11,452 nucleotides of DNA from Solirubrobacterales bacterium. Its GTDB lineage: Bacteria; Actinomycetota; Thermoleophilia; Solirubrobacterales; 70-9. The notes beneath the pieces are model-generated. The model did no database searches, was not told the origin of the DNA, and saw nothing but the letters and a program-made list of their open reading frames with translations. The translations under genes were made by a program, and so were the position numbers. Where the stretch lies: the NCBI GenBank assembly GCA_013694825.1, contig JACDBR010000285.1:1-11452 (forward strand), written 5' to 3'. How positions within the stretch are numbered: the first letter of the stretch is position 1; each line of letters opens with the position of its first letter. Of the stretch, positions 1-6,686 are shown one piece after another.

Positions 1-803
1 GGCTCGGCCTGCCCGTCGCTCAGGGTCAGCTGCCCGTCCCCGGGAGCGACCAGGAGCTCGAAGCCCATTACGCGGCTCGCGAACCCCTCGAGATCGATGC
101 ACACGGCCTCGCCGCGGCGTGTGTCGAGAGCGTGGATGAACGGTTCATCTCCCCCACCGCGCTGGTAGAGCGTGTAGGCCCAGCGACCCTCGGGGCTGAC
201 GGCGCGAGTCGCCGGCAGGCCGGCCATCTCCGCCGGAGGCTCCCGGGGGTCGACGATCGCCCCGGCCACCAGGCTCCCGCGATCGACGTCGTAGGCGCGG
301 ACCCGGTAATTCGTCGGGTCGCGCCGGTCGAGGTACTCGATCAGGTAGATCGTCTCGCCGTTCGGTGAGATCGCGTCGAAGCTGAAGTCGCCGTCGAGCC
401 GCACTTGCTCGAGCGTGCGCATGCGCTCCGCGTCGAGGAGCACGAATCCAGTCGTGGGACGCGGGAAGCTCTTGCGGGGCTCGATCAGCGCCAGCACCTT
501 GCCGTCGTGGGAGAGCCCGCTGGTGGTGCCGTCGTAGGCGACCGCGGGAACCGTGAAGTCGCCCTCGAGGAAGGTCGATCGCCTGACTCGGCCGCCGTCG
601 GCGTCGATCCTGGCCACGGAGGTCCCCTCGCCCGCCGGCAGCGCCACGTAGCGAGCCGTGGCGCTCGAGGTCTCGATCCCCTGCCGGCTCGTGTCAACCT
701 CGTAGACCGGGAGCCCGTCGGCGCCGGCTGGCTGCGGTCCTAGCGCAGCGGCTATCAGGCAGGCTCCAGCCGTTACCACGAGGGCGCTGACCCGATGACG
801 CAT
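1..803 (-). CDS. Secreted beta-propeller-like protein (3' end missing)
   Basis: Reading the minus strand from the ATG at 803 gives 267 codons without a stop to the window edge, so the C-terminus is missing. A GGGAGG Shine-Dalgarno lies just upstream of the ATG. Residues 1-28 look like a signal peptide: basic MRHR, a hydrophobic stretch, then an A-G-A cleavage motif at 26-28. Cys15 sits in the hydrophobic core but lacks a proper lipobox, so a lipoprotein is unlikely. Three blade-like segments recur, LSHDGKVLAL (97-106), ISPNGETIYL (145-154) and VSPEGRWAYTLY (202-213), each followed by strand-like stretches and Asp-rich turns such as HALDT (224-228). This is the S-x-D/N/E-G-x-x-Y style of TolB/YVTN/WD40-like propellers. 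No catalytic residues are recognisable. It is probably an extracytoplasmic binding or surface protein, and its substrate cannot be told. It is divergent from ku. Confidence 0.72.
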   Translation of the reverse strand, partial: MRHRVSALVVTAGACLIAAALGPQPAGADGLPVYEVDTSRQGIETSSATARYVALPAGEGTSVARIDADGGRVRRSTFLEGDFTVPAVAYDGTTSGLSHDGKVLALIEPRKSFPRPTTGFVLLDAERMRTLEQVRLDGDFSFDAISPNGETIYLIEYLDRRDPTNYRVRAYDVDRGSLVAGAIVDPREPPAEMAGLPATRAVSPEGRWAYTLYQRGGGDEPFIHALDTRRGEAVCIDLEGFASRVMGFELLVAPGDGQLTLSDGQAE

Positions 804-1013
804 GCCGACCTCCCGCTCGAATCCAGTGCCAGGGATACGGGCAGGCGAGGCGGGGAGGTCCCGGGGTGGGCGTGCCCGCAAGATCTTCGACTGCCGAGGC
901 AGGCCCGATGGGTGTCCGAATGAGCCTCGGGCGGCATCCGCCAAACGGCAAGATCGCTGTCGCGAGGCGGATTCGGCAGGACTAAGGGGCGCGGCTAGGG
1001 TAGTTAGGGACTC
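804..1013. promoter_or_regulatory. Divergent intergenic region between the propeller gene and ku
   Basis: This 210-nt gap holds the upstream signals of both flanking genes. Toward ku there is a TAGGGT -10-like hexamer at 996-1001, 12 nt before the ATG, with a weak TTCGGC at 972-977 spaced 18 nt from it. TAGTTA at 1001-1006, 7 nt before the ATG, is an alternative. No Shine-Dalgarno is evident before ku, so a very short or absent leader is possible. A 7-bp inverted repeat, ATCCGCC at 936-942 and GGCGGAT at 966-972, abuts the ku -35 area and could be an operator. On the other strand only the Shine-Dalgarno of the propeller gene is clear. No coding potential is seen here. Confidence 0.4.
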
Positions 1014-2039
1014 ATGCCCCGCGCGATCTGGTCAGGAACGATCTCCTTCGGGCTGCTGAACGTGCCCGTAAAGCTCTTCTCTGCGGTCTCTCGCAAGCAG
1101 ATCTCGTTCCGCGAGCTGCGCGAGGCCGACGGCTCGAGGGTGCGCCACAAGCGCGTCGCCGAGGCCGACGGCGAGGAGGTCTCCTACGACGAGATCGTCA
1201 AGGGCTATGAGATCGCGCCGGACCAGTACGTGGTCCTGACCCGCGACGAGCTCGAGGAGATCGATCCGAAGAAGACCCGCGCGATCGAGGTCGAGGATTT
1301 CGTCGACCTCGACGACATCGACCCGGTCTTCTTCGCCCAGCCCTACTACCTGGGACCCGACAAAGGAGCCGAGAAGGCCTACTCGCTGCTCGTCAGGGCG
1401 ATGACCGAGTCGCGCAAGGTCGCCGTCGCGCGCTTCGTGCTTCGCAACCGCGAGCACCTCGCGGCGATGCGCCCGATGGAGGGGATCCTGACGCTCGCGA
1501 CGATGCGCTTCGCCGACGAGGTCGTCTCGCCCACCGAGATCTCCGAGATCCTGGGCGACGACGTCGACGAGCCGAAGAAGCGCGAGCTCGACATGGCCAA
1601 GGCGCTGATCGAGTCGCTGACCACCGACTTCGACGCCACCAGCTACCGCGACCAGTACCGCGAGGAGCTGATGTCGATGATCGAGCGAAAGGCCGAGGGC
1701 AAGTCTTTGGTCGAGGCCGGCACCGGAGAGGCGCCAAAGCCGACCAAGGCCCCCGATCTGATGGCCGCGCTCGAGGAGTCGCTGGCCGCCGTCCGAGGCG
1801 AGAGCCTCGGCGGCGACGGCAAGCGGAGCTCCCGCTCAGGCGCCGGATCGAGGTCGGGTTCGAAGTCGAGCGCCTCGAGGAACGGCGGCTCGAGCAAGTC
1901 GAAGTCGAGCTCGGGCTCTGGTTCGAATGCCAAGAAATCCTCCTCGAGGTCCTCGAAGCCGAAGTCCGCGGGCTCGAAGTCGAAGTCCGGCTCGAAGAGC
2001 GCGGGAACGTCGCGTTCGAAGGCGAAGGCCTCGAAGTAG
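1014..2039 (+). CDS. ku: Non-homologous end-joining DNA-end-binding protein Ku
   Basis: Bacterial Ku forms a ring-shaped homodimer that threads onto broken DNA ends and recruits the ligase/polymerase LigD. The 341-residue product opens with MPRAIWSGTISFGLLNVPVK, the hallmark Ku N-terminus. The core continues with the FAQPYYLGP segment (107-115), KAYSLLVRAM (121-130) and LATMRFADEVV (161-171) and ends near residue 260. Core proteins are usually about 260-300 residues, so the tail is an extension. Residues 271-341 are low complexity: 31 of 71 are Ser, 19 are Lys/Arg and none is acidic. Lysine-rich Ku tails are known in actinobacteria and bind DNA. This one is dominated by SK/SR/SG repeats encoded by recurring TCG-AAG codons. 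The ATG at 1014 fits the family start exactly. No ligD is in the window. The gene is monocistronic and convergent with the M15 peptidase gene. Confidence 0.97.
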   Translation: MPRAIWSGTISFGLLNVPVKLFSAVSRKQISFRELREADGSRVRHKRVAEADGEEVSYDEIVKGYEIAPDQYVVLTRDELEEIDPKKTRAIEVEDFVDLDDIDPVFFAQPYYLGPDKGAEKAYSLLVRAMTESRKVAVARFVLRNREHLAAMRPMEGILTLATMRFADEVVSPTEISEILGDDVDEPKKRELDMAKALIESLTTDFDATSYRDQYREELMSMIERKAEGKSLVEAGTGEAPKPTKAPDLMAALEESLAAVRGESLGGDGKRSSRSGAGSRSGSKSSASRNGGSSKSKSSSGSGSNAKKSSSRSSKPKSAGSKSKSGSKSAGTSRSKAKASK

Positions 2040-2065
2040 CCCCTGCGCCGGGCGCGAGCGGGGGC
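2039..2065. terminator. GC-rich hairpin between convergent ku and the M15 peptidase gene
   Basis: GCCCC (2039-2043) pairs with GGGGC (2061-2065), and GCGC (2045-2048) with GCGC (2052-2055) across a CGG loop, leaving an asymmetric bulge. It begins at the last base of the ku stop codon and lies between the ends of two convergent genes. It could therefore slow polymerase from either side. There is no U tract, so it is not a classical intrinsic terminator, but U-less hairpins are common in GC-rich actinobacteria. The call rests on position and pairing only. Confidence 0.35.
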
Positions 2066-2096
2066 CAGCGGTATGACCCGCCGTGCCGCTGCTGGG

Positions 2097-2855
2097 CTAG
2101 CGCCCGTTCGAGGAGAAGTGCTGGTAGTCCTTGGTTGGAGACCAGCGCCCGCCCCACTCCCAGCCGGCATCGCCGAACGAGCGGATGATCCGCCGAGTGA
2201 CCATCCCCTTGCGGGTCGGGGAGCGGTCGGCGTATGGCTGGCCGGCGGGCGGCGAGACGTAGCCCGAAGACGTCACGAATGGGTTCTCGATCGGGTTGAC
2301 GTCGATCGCGCGGCCGTAGGCGTGCTGCGACCACACGCCCGGCCGGCCGGCGACCTCGCGGCAGTTGAAGGCCGACGTGTTGTCGGCGTCCATCGAGCGG
2401 CGATCGTCGCCGCCGTAGTGATCGATCAGCTCCATCCGGCGGATCGCAAATCGGGCTCTGAAAGCCTCGCGCATGACATCGAGGATCGCCCGCGCCTTGG
2501 TTCGGTGGATGACCAGCCGGCCTCGGTGGACGTCTCCGTCGAAGCCCCAGTGATCGAGCCGCAGCAGCCGCAGATCGCGCAGCGGCACGGGGCACCCGTG
2601 GTGGTATGAGACGCCCCTCATCCGCCGCTTCTGGGGCCTTCCGAGCTTGAAGACCTCGGCATCGAACCGTGGTTGGCGGGCTGCCTCGTGCCGATCCACG
2701 TGACCGGCCGGACTGGGCGCGCCCGAGTCGTGCCGGCCCGAGCCACTTGCCGGCGAGCCGAGCGCCAGCACGGCGACGAGCAACCCGAAAGCCAGCACGA
2801 CCCACGGCGGCCGCAATGCCGGCCGCCTGCGCACGGGCTGACGCCCCAGCCTCAA
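2097..2855 (-). CDS. M15-family (VanY/CwlK-like) peptidoglycan peptidase, exported or membrane-anchored
   Basis: This is a 252-residue protein with a basic N-terminus and one hydrophobic segment (about 18-33) that serves as signal peptide or anchor. A linker follows, then a C-terminal M15/D-alanyl-D-alanine carboxypeptidase-like domain. The zinc-site motif SQHAYGRAIDV (176-186) supplies His178 and Asp185. WEWGGRW (232-238) supplies the likely catalytic Glu233, and DYQHF (243-247) supplies the third ligand His246. All the residues expected of an active metallopeptidase are therefore present. The family cleaves peptide cross-links or stem peptides of peptidoglycan, but the exact bond cannot be read from sequence. 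The start given is TTG, 4 nt after the gcvPB stop. A GTG at 2834 (residue 8) would keep the whole signal segment and is a credible alternative. Its place at the end of the gcvP operon probably gives co-transcription rather than a shared pathway. Confidence 0.85.
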   Translation of the reverse strand: MRLGRQPVRRRPALRPPWVVLAFGLLVAVLALGSPASGSGRHDSGAPSPAGHVDRHEAARQPRFDAEVFKLGRPQKRRMRGVSYHHGCPVPLRDLRLLRLDHWGFDGDVHRGRLVIHRTKARAILDVMREAFRARFAIRRMELIDHYGGDDRRSMDADNTSAFNCREVAGRPGVWSQHAYGRAIDVNPIENPFVTSSGYVSPPAGQPYADRSPTRKGMVTRRIIRSFGDAGWEWGGRWSPTKDYQHFSSNGR

Positions 2856-2859
2856 GGGC

Positions 2860-4425
2860 TCAGCTCGAGCTGGGCTGGCGCACGGTCGGCTTGCGGCTCG
2901 CCGCCGCCTCGTCGAGCCGCCTGACCGGCGTCGTGTACGGCGCCCTGCGAAGCGTCTCGGGGTCGGCCTCCGCCTCCTCGAGGATCGCGTCGATCGCGCC
3001 GGCGAGCGCGTCGAGCGACTCGCGCGTCTCGGTCTCGGTCGGCTCTACCATCAGCGCCTCGTCGACGAGCAGCGGGAAGTAGACGGTCGGCGGGTGGAAG
3101 CCGTAGTCGAGCAGGCGCTTGGCGATGTCGAGCGTGCGCACCCCGAGCTGCTTCTTGGCCGGCCCGCCGGAGAGCACGAACTCGTGCATCGCCGGCTCGT
3201 CGAAGGCCGCCGGCAGGTACTTACCGGCCCGCCCCTCGGAGAGCTTGGCCAAGAGGTAGCGGGCATTGAGAACCGCGGTCTCCGAGGCGTCCTTGATCCC
3301 GGGGCCGCCGAGGCTTGCGATGTAGGCGTAGGAGCGAACGAAGACGCCGAAGTTGCCGGCGAACCCGCGCAGGCGTCCGATCGACAGCGGCTTCTCGTAA
3401 TCGAAGTCGTAGCGCGGACCGGCGCCGTTTCCGGTCTCCGCGCGGACCACCCGCGGCACCGGCAGGAAAGGCTCGATCCGCTCCGAGACGGCGATCGGAC
3501 CCGCCCCGGGGCCGCCGCCGCCATGCGGCTGGGAGAAGGACTTGTGGAGGTTGACGTGGACGATGTCGAAGCCCATGTCGCCTGGGCGCGAGTGGCCCAT
3601 GATCGCGTTCAGGTTGGCGCCGTCGTAATAAAGCGTCCCCCCGGCCTCGCGCACCAGCCCGGTGATCTCGGCGATGTTGGGATCGAAGAGGCCGAGCGTG
3701 TTGGGGTTGGTGATCATCAGGCAGGCGACCTCGGGGTCGACCTTCGAGCGCAGATCGTCCATCTCGACCCCGCCGCGCTCGTCGGTCGCCAGCTTGACGA
3801 CCTCGAAGCCGGCCATCGTCACCGTCGCGGGATTCGTCCCGTGCGCGGTGTCGGGAATCAGGACCTTCGAGCGTTGCTCGCCGCGCTCGGCGTGGAAGGC
3901 GCGGGTCAGGAGCAGGCCGGCGAGCTCCCCGTGCGAGCCGGCCGAGGGTTGGAGCGAGACGTGGGGCAGGCCGCAGATCTCCTCGAGCTGGCGCTCGAGC
4001 AGCCACATGAGCTCGAGCGCGCCCTGGGCGCGCTTGGGATCCTGCGCCGGGTGCAGGCGGGCGTGGCCGGGAAGCGCCGCGACGCGCTCGTTGAGCCGCG
4101 GGTTGTGCTTCATCGTGCACGAGCCGAGCGGGTAGGGGCCCGTGTCGAGGTCGAAGTTGCGGCGCGAGATCCGGTTGTAGTGGCGGACTATCTCCGGCTC
4201 TGAGACCTCGGGCAGCTCGGCTGGCCTCGCCCGCAGGAACCGCTTCGGGATCAGCTCGGAGAGCTCGGCCTCGGCGACGCCCGCGGGCGGCAGCGTCGCG
4301 GCGCGTCGGTCCTCGACCGAGCGCTCGAAGATCGTCGTCGCCCGCTCGCGCTGCTGCGGGGTGGGAATCTCGGCGGTGGCCGGCGGGCGCACGGACTCGG
4401 TGACGCTCGTCGGCTCGTCGCTCAT
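2860..4425 (-). CDS. gcvPB: Glycine dehydrogenase (decarboxylating) subunit 2, P-protein C-terminal half
   Basis: This is the PLP-binding half of a split glycine-cleavage P-protein. With GcvPA it decarboxylates glycine and transfers the aminomethyl group to the lipoyl arm of GcvH. It has 521 residues, at the long end for the family because of an N-terminal extension of about 45 residues and a polar tail after about 500. The conserved order is YPLGSCTMKHNP (98-109), the LQPSAGSHGE segment (158-167), DTAHGTNPA (192-200), YYDGANLNA (266-274) and VNLHKSFSQPHGGGGPG (291-307). Lys295 is the expected Schiff-base lysine, followed by the glycine-rich phosphate loop. RGFAGNFGVFVRSYAYI (353-369) and the FHPPTVYFPL block (443-452) are also typical. 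The ATG overlaps the gcvPA stop (ATGA, 4 nt), which implies translational coupling and one-to-one synthesis. The M15 peptidase gene begins 4 nt downstream. Confidence 0.97.
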   Translation of the reverse strand: MSDEPTSVTESVRPPATAEIPTPQQRERATTIFERSVEDRRAATLPPAGVAEAELSELIPKRFLRARPAELPEVSEPEIVRHYNRISRRNFDLDTGPYPLGSCTMKHNPRLNERVAALPGHARLHPAQDPKRAQGALELMWLLERQLEEICGLPHVSLQPSAGSHGELAGLLLTRAFHAERGEQRSKVLIPDTAHGTNPATVTMAGFEVVKLATDERGGVEMDDLRSKVDPEVACLMITNPNTLGLFDPNIAEITGLVREAGGTLYYDGANLNAIMGHSRPGDMGFDIVHVNLHKSFSQPHGGGGPGAGPIAVSERIEPFLPVPRVVRAETGNGAGPRYDFDYEKPLSIGRLRGFAGNFGVFVRSYAYIASLGGPGIKDASETAVLNARYLLAKLSEGRAGKYLPAAFDEPAMHEFVLSGGPAKKQLGVRTLDIAKRLLDYGFHPPTVYFPLLVDEALMVEPTETETRESLDALAGAIDAILEEAEADPETLRRAPYTTPVRRLDEAAASRKPTVRQPSSS

Positions 4426-5810
4426 CGGCTCGCCCCCTGTAGCTCGCCGGCCCGCTGCACGGTCTCCATCGCCGACTCCAGGGCGTCGGCGAGCCGATCG
4501 ATGTCGGCCCGCGAGCGGCGCTCGGTGATCGCGACCAGCAGGCCATCCTCGTGCTCGGGGTACTCGCGGCCGAGCGGGTAGCCGGCGGCGATTCCCTGAT
4601 CGGCGAGGCGATCGAGCACGTCGGCGATGCGGGCGTCGACCCGCAGGGCGAACTCGCGTACGACCGGCGCCTCGTGGAGCAACTCCACCCCGTCGATCGC
4701 CGCCAGGCGCTCGCGGGCATAGGCGGTGCGGCGGACCAGCAGCTCGCCGAGCTCGACGAAGCCACGCTTGCCGAGCCAGCTCAGGTAGACGATCCCGCCG
4801 AGCGCGTTGAGGGCCTGGGCGGTGCAGATGTTGTGGGTAGCCTTCTCACGGCGGATGTGCTGCTCGCGCGTCTGAAGCGCAAGCACGAAGCCTCGGCGCC
4901 CGTCGACGTCGCGGGTCTCCCCGGCGATCCGGCCCGGCATCCGCCGCAGGTGGGCCTCGGCGGCGGCGAAGAAGCCGAACGAGGGGCCGCCGAAGTCGAG
5001 CCGGCCGCCGAGCGGCTGGCCCTCGCCGAGCGCGATGTCATAGCCCAGCTCGCCAGGCGGGCGCAGGACGGAGAGCGGGATCGGATCGACCGAGGCGACG
5101 GCGAGCGCACCGTGCTCCTTCGCCGGTGCGGCGAGCGCCTCGAGGTCCTCGATCGCGCCGAGGAAGTTGGGGCTCTGGACGAATACGGCGGCGGTCTTCT
5201 CGTCGACCGCGGCCTCGAGCTCGTCGGAGTCGGTGATGCCGTCGACCAGCCCGACCTCGACGACCTCGGCGCAGAAGCCCTCGGCGTAGGCGCGCAGCGT
5301 CTCGCGAGCGTGCGGGTGGACGCCGCGCGATACGACGAGCTTCTTGCGGCCCTTCGTCGCGCCGATCGCCAGGTATGCGGCCGAGGCGACCGAGGAGGGA
5401 CCCTCGTAGAGCGAGGCGTTGGAGACAGGTAGGCCGGTCAGCTCGGAGATCGCCGTCTGGAACTCGAACATCGCCTGCAGGCCGCCCTGGGAGACCTCGG
5501 GCTGGTAGGGCGTGTAGGGGGTCAGGAACTCGGAGCGCTGGGTGATGGCGTCGACGATCGCCGGCGAGTAGTGGTCGTACATCCCGGCGCCGAGGAAGCA
5601 GAGCTCCGAGTCGGCGTCGGCGTTGCGGGCGGCGAGCGCCGAGAGGTGGTCGAAGGCCTCGGTCTCGGAGAGGCCAGCAGGGAGCTCGAGGTCACGACCC
5701 AGGCGCAGCTCCTCCGGGATCTGCTCGAACAGCTCGTCGATCGAGGCGGCGCCGATCGCTTCCAACATCCGGGCGCGATCCGAGTCGGTGGCTGAGGTGT
5801 AGCGGCTCAC
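4422..5810 (-). CDS. gcvPA: Glycine dehydrogenase (decarboxylating) subunit 1, P-protein N-terminal half
   Basis: GcvPA is the partner half of the split P-protein. It pairs with GcvPB to form the decarboxylase that feeds methylene groups to GcvH and GcvT. I place the start at the GTG at 5810, giving 462 residues that open SRYTSATDSDRARMLEAIG, matching the usual family N-terminus. An upstream in-frame GTG at 5840 would add ten atypical residues (with another GTG at 5819) and would put the -10 hexamer inside the gene. Conserved stretches, numbered from the 5810 start, are FLGAGMYDHYSPAIVD (72-87), LTPYTPYQPEVSQGGLQ (96-112) and SNASLYEG (130-137). The product lacks the PLP lysine motif, as expected for subunit 1. 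It ends in an ATGA overlap with gcvPB. A TAGAGT -10 lies 7 nt before the GTG with no Shine-Dalgarno, pointing to a leaderless mRNA. Confidence 0.95.
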   Translation of the reverse strand: MSRYTSATDSDRARMLEAIGAASIDELFEQIPEELRLGRDLELPAGLSETEAFDHLSALAARNADADSELCFLGAGMYDHYSPAIVDAITQRSEFLTPYTPYQPEVSQGGLQAMFEFQTAISELTGLPVSNASLYEGPSSVASAAYLAIGATKGRKKLVVSRGVHPHARETLRAYAEGFCAEVVEVGLVDGITDSDELEAAVDEKTAAVFVQSPNFLGAIEDLEALAAPAKEHGALAVASVDPIPLSVLRPPGELGYDIALGEGQPLGGRLDFGGPSFGFFAAAEAHLRRMPGRIAGETRDVDGRRGFVLALQTREQHIRREKATHNICTAQALNALGGIVYLSWLGKRGFVELGELLVRRTAYARERLAAIDGVELLHEAPVVREFALRVDARIADVLDRLADQGIAAGYPLGREYPEHEDGLLVAITERRSRADIDRLADALESAMETVQRAGELQGASR

Positions 5811-5817
5811 CCGAGTC

Positions 5818-5847
5818 ACTCTAACCAGGCGTGCGGGCACGGCCCAA
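5818..5847 (-). promoter_or_regulatory. Predicted leaderless promoter of gcvPA-gcvPB
   Basis: On the minus strand, TTGGGC (5847-5842) is followed by an 18-nt spacer and TAGAGT (5823-5818). Seven nucleotides then separate the -10 from the GTG at 5810, so transcription should begin at or next to the start codon. No Shine-Dalgarno precedes that GTG. The TANNNT-N6/7-RTG arrangement is the established signature of leaderless genes in actinobacteria. The -35 is imperfect, and the call rests mainly on the -10 and its spacing. Confidence 0.5.
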
Positions 5848-5885
5848 GGCGCGAGGATGAGCCCCGCGGACGGCTCCCCCGGGCG

Positions 5886-5891
5886 TAGGAT
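5886..5891 (+). promoter_or_regulatory. -10-like hexamer upstream of the oxidase pseudogene
   Basis: TAGGAT lies 11 nt before the ATG at 5903 with no Shine-Dalgarno between them and no good -35 at 17-18 nt. It resembles the -10 hexamers of gcvPA and gcvT and may be what remains of a short-leader promoter for the decayed gene. It is divergent from the gcvPA promoter, and the two share a gap of about 90 nt. Confidence 0.3.
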
Positions 5892-5902
5892 CCGACTCGA
5901 CG

Positions 5903-6212
5903 ATGGCGAGCTGGGACGAGGTCACTCGGCAGGCTCCCGAGCTCTCGGTGCTGGCTCGTGGCTACCTCGACGCCGGCGTTCACAAGACGCTCGCGACCCT
6001 GCGCCGTGACGGCTCTCCGGGCCCGCGATCGAGGTCGATGACGAGGCGGCCAAGGACGGGCTGCGAAGTGGCGGCGAGCCGGGCGGCGACTTCCACCTCT
6101 TCCGGCTCGAGGTCGCCGAGCTCAGCGTCGTGCGGTTGGGCGCGGCCGGCGACCAGCTCGTGATCGAGACTGGCGCGAGGGCCGGGGCGTGAAGCGGATC
6201 GAGCGGAGCTGA
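5903..6212 (+). pseudogene. Decayed pyridoxamine-5'-phosphate-oxidase-like split-barrel (flavin/F420) protein
   Basis: The start reads MASWDEVTRQAPELSVLARG and continues to KTLATLRRDGSP at about 6017. This is the N-terminus of small actinobacterial pyridoxamine-phosphate-oxidase-like proteins, which bind FMN, F420 or haem. The original frame then loses similarity. Homologous sequence resumes in a second frame from 6028 (IEVDDEAAKDG, then DFHLFRLEVAELSVVRLG and DQLVIET to about 6170). It shifts once more to a third frame reading EGRGVKRIERS and a stop at 6210-6212. Restoring one base near 6170 would rejoin LVIETW and REGRGVKRIERS. About 103 codons remain, against roughly 145-150 recalled for intact relatives. 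That fits an internal deletion of some 130 nt plus a 1-nt deletion. The ATG-led frame alone gives an 86-residue protein whose second half is a frameshift artefact. The remnant sits between the two gcv units, opposite in direction. Confidence 0.75.
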
Positions 6213-6252
6213 ACCTCCAGCGAGCGGCGAGCGCAGCCGGCTCCTACGCCCA

Positions 6253-6645
6253 CTACTCGTTCGCCAACAGCTCCTTGTAGGCGGCCGCGTCCATCAGCCC
6301 GTCGGCCTCGGAGGGGTCTGAGAGCTTGACCTTGGCCAGCCAGCCCTCGCCGTAGGGGTCGTCGTTGACGAGCTCGGGGTTCTCGGCGACGGCCGCATTG
6401 ACCTCGACGACCTCGCCCGAGAGCGGGGCGATCACGTCGGAGACAGCCTTGACCGACTCGACCTCCGTGTAGGGCTCGTCCTTTGAGATCTCGCTGCCGA
6501 CGTCGGGTGGGTCGTAGAAGACGACCTCGCCGAGCGCGTCCTGGGCGTGCCAGGTGATGCCGAACTTGGCCGTCTCGCCGTCGATCCGAGCCCAGTCGTG
6601 CTCAGGGTGGTAGCGAAGATCCTCGGGGTAGCTCGCCTCGGCCAC
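6253..6645 (-). CDS. gcvH: Glycine cleavage system H protein (lipoyl carrier)
   Basis: GcvH carries the aminomethyl intermediate on a lipoyl-lysine between the P, T and L proteins. The 130-residue product is normal in length. LRYHPEHDWARIDG (10-23) is the family N-terminal strand region. The lipoylation motif is ESVKAVSD (63-70), with Lys66 as the modified residue. SGEVVEVN (75-82 region), PELVNDDPYGEGWLAKV (89-105) and the C-terminal AYKELLANE complete the hallmark order. The start is GTG at 6645, preceded by a strong AGGAGGAG Shine-Dalgarno at about 6656-6649, so unlike gcvT it is translated from an internal ribosome-binding site. It lies 41 nt downstream of gcvT and is probably co-transcribed with it. 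Downstream it converges on the oxidase pseudogene. Confidence 0.97.
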   Translation of the reverse strand: MAEASYPEDLRYHPEHDWARIDGETAKFGITWHAQDALGEVVFYDPPDVGSEISKDEPYTEVESVKAVSDVIAPLSGEVVEVNAAVAENPELVNDDPYGEGWLAKVKLSDPSEADGLMDAAAYKELLANE

Positions 6646-6686
6646 GTCTCCTCCTCTGCGCCGGCCGGGTCCACCGGCGCCTCGAT

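Noticed and set aside
1824-2036. CRISPR-like or tandem repeat array in the ku 3' end
   Set aside because: The repeated TCGAAG-type units are codons for a Ser/Lys-rich tail in frame with ku, with no regular spacers.
1393-2805. 470-residue open frame on the minus strand covering ku and part of the peptidase gene
   Set aside because: It crosses two real genes in the wrong frame, and its Arg/Pro/Ser-rich sequence has no recognisable domain.
3094-4203. Long open frame on the plus strand opposite gcvPB, similarly 4551-5432 opposite gcvPA and 6690-7739 opposite gcvT
   Set aside because: The minus-strand products are unmistakable family members. The plus-strand translations are rich in Arg, Gly, Ala and Glu without motifs, the usual shadow of GC-rich codon use.
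5811-5902. Glycine riboswitch upstream of gcvPA, or at 7773-7876 upstream of gcvT
   Set aside because: Both gaps are only about 90-104 nt, show no tandem aptamer-like core, and the -10 hexamers lie 6-7 nt before the start codons, leaving no leader.
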